Source: Deltaproteobacteria bacterium (lineage in GTDB: Bacteria; Desulfobacterota; Binatia; UBA9968). From it: 16,104 nt of DNA. The position numbers and the translations under genes were made by a program. Positions within the stretch are counted from its first letter, which is position 1. Every line of letters begins with the position of its first letter. The stretch covers positions 1 to 16,104 of the forward strand of contig JAERMN010000048.1 in NCBI GenBank assembly GCA_016844625.1. Reading direction: 5' to 3'. This document shows, one piece after another, positions 13,716 to 16,104 of the stretch. Under the pieces are notes generated by a model. The model saw only the letters and a program-made list of their open reading frames with translations, was not told the DNA's origin and searched no databases.

Positions 13716-14624
13716 ATGGCCAAAATCGGACTCGCCTGGGTCAACCCAGCACCGCTCACCAAACCGGAAAACGTCGTCAACTTCGCTAAGAAGTGCGAAG
13801 CCATGGGCTGCGACTCGATGTGGACCATCGACCGCATCGCCTACGACAATTTGGAACCGCTCACCATCCTCGCCGCCGCCGCCGGCGCGACACAGAGAAT
13901 TCGTCTCGGCACCTCCATCTTGCTCGGCAACACGCGCCATCCGGCGCACCTGGCGAAGATCATCTCTACACTGGATTTCATTTCCAACGGCCGCGTCACA
14001 ATCGGCTTAGGTTTCGGCAGCCGCGAGCCCGACTACAAAGCCGTAGAAATTCCCTACGAACACCGCGGCACTAGAGCCGTGGAGCAAGTGCAACTGATGA
14101 AACGCCTGTGGACCGAGGACAACGTCACGCACAAAGGAAAATTTTATAACGTAGAAAACTTGAGCGTCGGGCCGCGTCCGGTGCAAAAGCCCCATCCACC
14201 GCTGTGGACCGGCGGCAGCGCCGAAGCCGCCCTCAAACGCGCCGGCACCTGGGCCAACGGATTTATCTCCGGCAGCTCGGCCATCGCCGACTTTCACGTA
14301 ACCTGGGACAAGATCGCCAGCTACGCCGCCGCCGCGGGGCGAAACCCTAATGACATCGAAAAAGCCAGCCTGGCTTTCATGGCCATCGACGACGACAAAG
14401 CCAAAGCTGTAAAATGCGTCGAAGACTACACTATGCGTTACTACGGCCGCATCAGAACCGCCGTCGAACCGGTCTCCATCGTTGGCAGCGCCGATCAATG
14501 CGTCGAGAAAATCCAATATTTCCTCAGCAAAGGCCTCGACACCCTGATCATCGGTGTCGCCGATCCCGATCCTCGACAACTGGATTTATTTGGCGAGAAA
14601 GTGCTGCCGAAGGTAAAAGCGTAG
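13716..14624 (+). CDS. LLM-class flavin-dependent oxidoreductase (luciferase-like)
   Basis: The protein is 302 residues from the ATG at 13716, which has AAAGGAAA about 9 bases upstream; the frame is open further 5' but without family resemblance. It is a bacterial-luciferase-type TIM barrel. AKKCEAMGCDSMWTIDRI, RIRLGTSILLGNTRHPAHLAKIISTLDFISNGRVTIGLGFG and HKGKFYNVENLSVGPRPVQKPHPPLWTGG are hallmark segments of the F420- or FMNH2-dependent branch. The C-terminal part has VGSADQCVEKIQYFLSKGLDTLIIG. The cofactor and substrate cannot be settled from sequence. It is followed, in the same frame after its stop, by an amidohydrolase relic; the pairing of LLM and amidohydrolase genes is common in environmental catabolic clusters. 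Confidence 0.93.
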   Translation: MAKIGLAWVNPAPLTKPENVVNFAKKCEAMGCDSMWTIDRIAYDNLEPLTILAAAAGATQRIRLGTSILLGNTRHPAHLAKIISTLDFISNGRVTIGLGFGSREPDYKAVEIPYEHRGTRAVEQVQLMKRLWTEDNVTHKGKFYNVENLSVGPRPVQKPHPPLWTGGSAEAALKRAGTWANGFISGSSAIADFHVTWDKIASYAAAAGRNPNDIEKASLAFMAIDDDKAKAVKCVEDYTMRYYGRIRTAVEPVSIVGSADQCVEKIQYFLSKGLDTLIIGVADPDPRQLDLFGEKVLPKVKA

Positions 14625-14630
14625 GAAAAA

Positions 14631-14729
14631 GCACCGGCCGTCTTCCTCAAGCGAAGCGCGATCAGCGAGGAGAGCAAGCGCAAGCTGCTGGTTGATAACA
14701 CAGCGCGCTTTTACGGGCTCAGCAAATAA
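14631..14729 (+). pseudogene. C-terminal relic of an amidohydrolase (Amidohydro_2 type)
   Basis: Seven bases after the oxidoreductase stop, an open stretch encodes SAISEESKRKLLVDNTARFYGL followed by SK and TAA (14727-14729); the key part is the KLLVDNTARFYGL ending. Metal-dependent amidohydrolases of this type typically finish with a K-x-L/I-x-x-D/G-N-A/T-A-R-x-x-G-L helix. The barrel and all catalytic residues are missing. It sits in the same frame as the upstream gene, after its TAG. It is probably the tail left by a deletion. Confidence 0.6.
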
Positions 14730-14741
14730 ACAAAATGCCGC

Positions 14742-14819
14742 GTTCAAATGGTTCAAGTCGTTCAATCGCTGCGCTTCGTTCAAAACGTTATACGAACGTC
14801 GGTTCTAAAGGTTCCAGTC
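14742..14819 (+). repeat. Short degenerate 9-bp tandem repeat
   Basis: GTTCAAATG, GTTCAAGTC, GTTCAATCG and GTTCAAAAC occur at 14742, 14751, 14760 and 14778 in one 9-base register, with a degenerate unit at 14769. Two related units, GTTCTAAAG and GTTCCAGTC, follow at 14802 and 14811 out of phase. Confidence 0.6.
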
Positions 14820-14922
14820 GCGAAACGCTATGACTGATGCGTAAGGGCGTAACGGCGACAGCGTCCCGTATCGCGCGCTCTTGTTTTTTCTCAAGGTGGG
14901 AACGTAGCTAGGAAGGTCAAAG

Positions 14923-16104
14923 TCACTGCTGCCCAATGCGCTTGGCCAACTCGGCGGGCGAGGCCATGGCCAGGGACAGCGGCATCATGAAAGCGCTGAT
15001 GACGATGAGCCCCCAGATGCCCGCGGAGTAGTTCCCGTTCAGGTCGAAGATCATGCCCATGGCCAAGGGGCCGATGACTCCCGCCGCAATCGGCCCTCCT
15101 TGCAGCAGGCCCAAGACTCCACCGATGGCCCGGGTGCCGAACATAATGCTGCCGACGGCGCCACGCATGGGAACCAGGCAGCCGAAGCTGACGCCGAATA
15201 GCAGCGCGAAGGGCAATGTGGCGGAGACCGTTTTGACGGGCACGACCTGGAGGTACAACAAGGCAAAGCCCATCATCCCGGCGACGACTGCCAGGACGAG
15301 GCGATAGTCCGTCTTGTCCAGCAGATAGCCGCCGCCGATGCGCCCAATACCGCTGATGACGAAGACCATGGACATGACCACGGCCGCCCAGGTCGCGGTA
15401 AATCCGATGTCTTGCTGGAAGTAGGGAATCATGTGGACTTGGACCGCGGAGTTTACGGCGAAGGTACCCGACAAGTAGCTCGTGAATAGCCAGAACTCCT
15501 TGGTGCGGAGCACCGCGCGGAGCGTCAGCCCGGCATCGGTTCGGCGGAGCGATGAGCCGCTAGGGCGTTCCGTGGAGGCGCCCTCCTCCGGTGGGTCGCC
15601 GTCAGGCCGCAAACCGTAGGGCTCCGGCCCGTCGCGCACCAGCATGCTGAGCAGCGTGACACCGATCAGGACTAGGATTCCGTAGCCGATAAGGACCACG
15701 CGCCAACCGTACGCCTCCTCGATCTGCGTGTTCAGTATGACAATGGGCGAGCCGAAGATGGGACCCGTTACCGCAAGCCCCGTGGCCAAGCCGCGGTTGC
15801 GACGAAACCACCGCGAGATGATCACCGGCCAGGTAACCGCGTGGCTGACGCCGGATGCACCGAGAGAAATGACCACGAACCAGAGAAAAAACGTGACAAT
15901 GCCGTTGGTGAAGCTGAGGCCGATGAAGCCGACGCCTGAAATGACAGCGCTCCAGAAAATCAATTTACGCGCGCTGAAGCGGTCCAGCAGAAAGCCAACA
16001 GCGGGACTGACAATGCCGGACTCCAACTGGCGCAGCGACATGGCGGCTGAAATAACCCAGCGGTCCCAGCCGAAGGTGCGTTCTATCGGTAGTATGAGAA
16101 CGCC
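14923..16104 (-). CDS. MFS transporter, OFA (oxalate/formate antiporter)-like, N-terminus cut by the window edge
   Basis: The minus-strand frame is open to the right edge, so the true start lies outside; an internal ATG at 16041 is in the first transmembrane region and is unlikely to be used. The visible 393 residues start GVLILPIERTFGWDRWVISAA, matching the FGW.R..VS.A segment of OFA-type carriers, and continue SAAVGFLLDRFSARKL-like loop 2-3 (here SPAVGFLLDRFSARK). About 11 hydrophobic segments follow, with a charged central loop (EGASTERPSGSSLRR) between the two six-helix halves. GGYLLDKTDYR is the corresponding loop in the second half. It is an inner-membrane carrier, probably for a small organic anion; substrate unknown. 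Its base composition looks more GC-rich than the par region. Confidence 0.9.
   Translation of the reverse strand, partial: GVLILPIERTFGWDRWVISAAMSLRQLESGIVSPAVGFLLDRFSARKLIFWSAVISGVGFIGLSFTNGIVTFFLWFVVISLGASGVSHAVTWPVIISRWFRRNRGLATGLAVTGPIFGSPIVILNTQIEEAYGWRVVLIGYGILVLIGVTLLSMLVRDGPEPYGLRPDGDPPEEGASTERPSGSSLRRTDAGLTLRAVLRTKEFWLFTSYLSGTFAVNSAVQVHMIPYFQQDIGFTATWAAVVMSMVFVISGIGRIGGGYLLDKTDYRLVLAVVAGMMGFALLYLQVVPVKTVSATLPFALLFGVSFGCLVPMRGAVGSIMFGTRAIGGVLGLLQGGPIAAGVIGPLAMGMIFDLNGNYSAGIWGLIVISAFMMPLSLAMASPAELAKRIGQQ

Noticed and set aside
14007..14579. Open frame of 190 codons on the minus strand
   Set aside because: It lies antisense inside the LLM oxidoreductase gene and has low-complexity Gly/Val/Ala composition.

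Overview
The window looks like chromosomal DNA from an uncultured Gram-negative-type bacterium of moderate GC content. The mix of housekeeping genes with flavin oxidoreductase, enolase-superfamily and OFA-type transporter genes, plus relics of ABC solute-binding proteins, resembles environmental Deltaproteobacteria-like, Binatota-like or Tectomicrobia-like genomes. That placement is inference; no rRNA or other decisive marker is present.

Layout. Positions 1-152 hold the 5' end of ispH (minus strand), cut by the window edge. A glycosyltransferase-like gene follows (minus, to 1454), divergent from a cold-shock protein gene (1559-1762, plus) and a long DUF255/YyaL thioredoxin-domain protein gene (1874-3931, plus). 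Next comes the chromosome-segregation and tRNA-modification block on the minus strand: mnmE (9332-7956), mnmG (7882-6008), parA (5710-4916) and parB (4956-4108). Two near-perfect parS palindromes lie in front of mnmG and parA. rsmG, which often sits between mnmG and parA, is absent. The encoded ParB retains its CTPase motifs but appears to lack the helix-turn-helix segment that reads parS.

A dispersed element of about 121-124 bp, bounded by TTAA and made of four consecutive hairpins, occurs three times: at 154-274 (inverted, abutting the ispH start codon), 3971-4094 (between convergent genes) and 5852-5974 (between mnmG and parA).

The right half (9441-16104) is accessory. It contains a relic of an NMT1/TauA-like solute-binding protein, an intergenic stretch with an imperfect 31-bp inverted repeat and two terminator-like hairpins, and a secreted protein with two Ig-like repeats whose Shine-Dalgarno and start codon are buried in a predicted leader hairpin. 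These are followed by an enolase-superfamily enzyme, a relic of a second solute-binding protein, a cupin, a divergent LLM-class flavin oxidoreductase, an amidohydrolase C-terminal relic, and an OFA-like MFS transporter cut by the right edge. Three gene relics among intact catabolic-type genes suggest a region that has been rearranged and is eroding.
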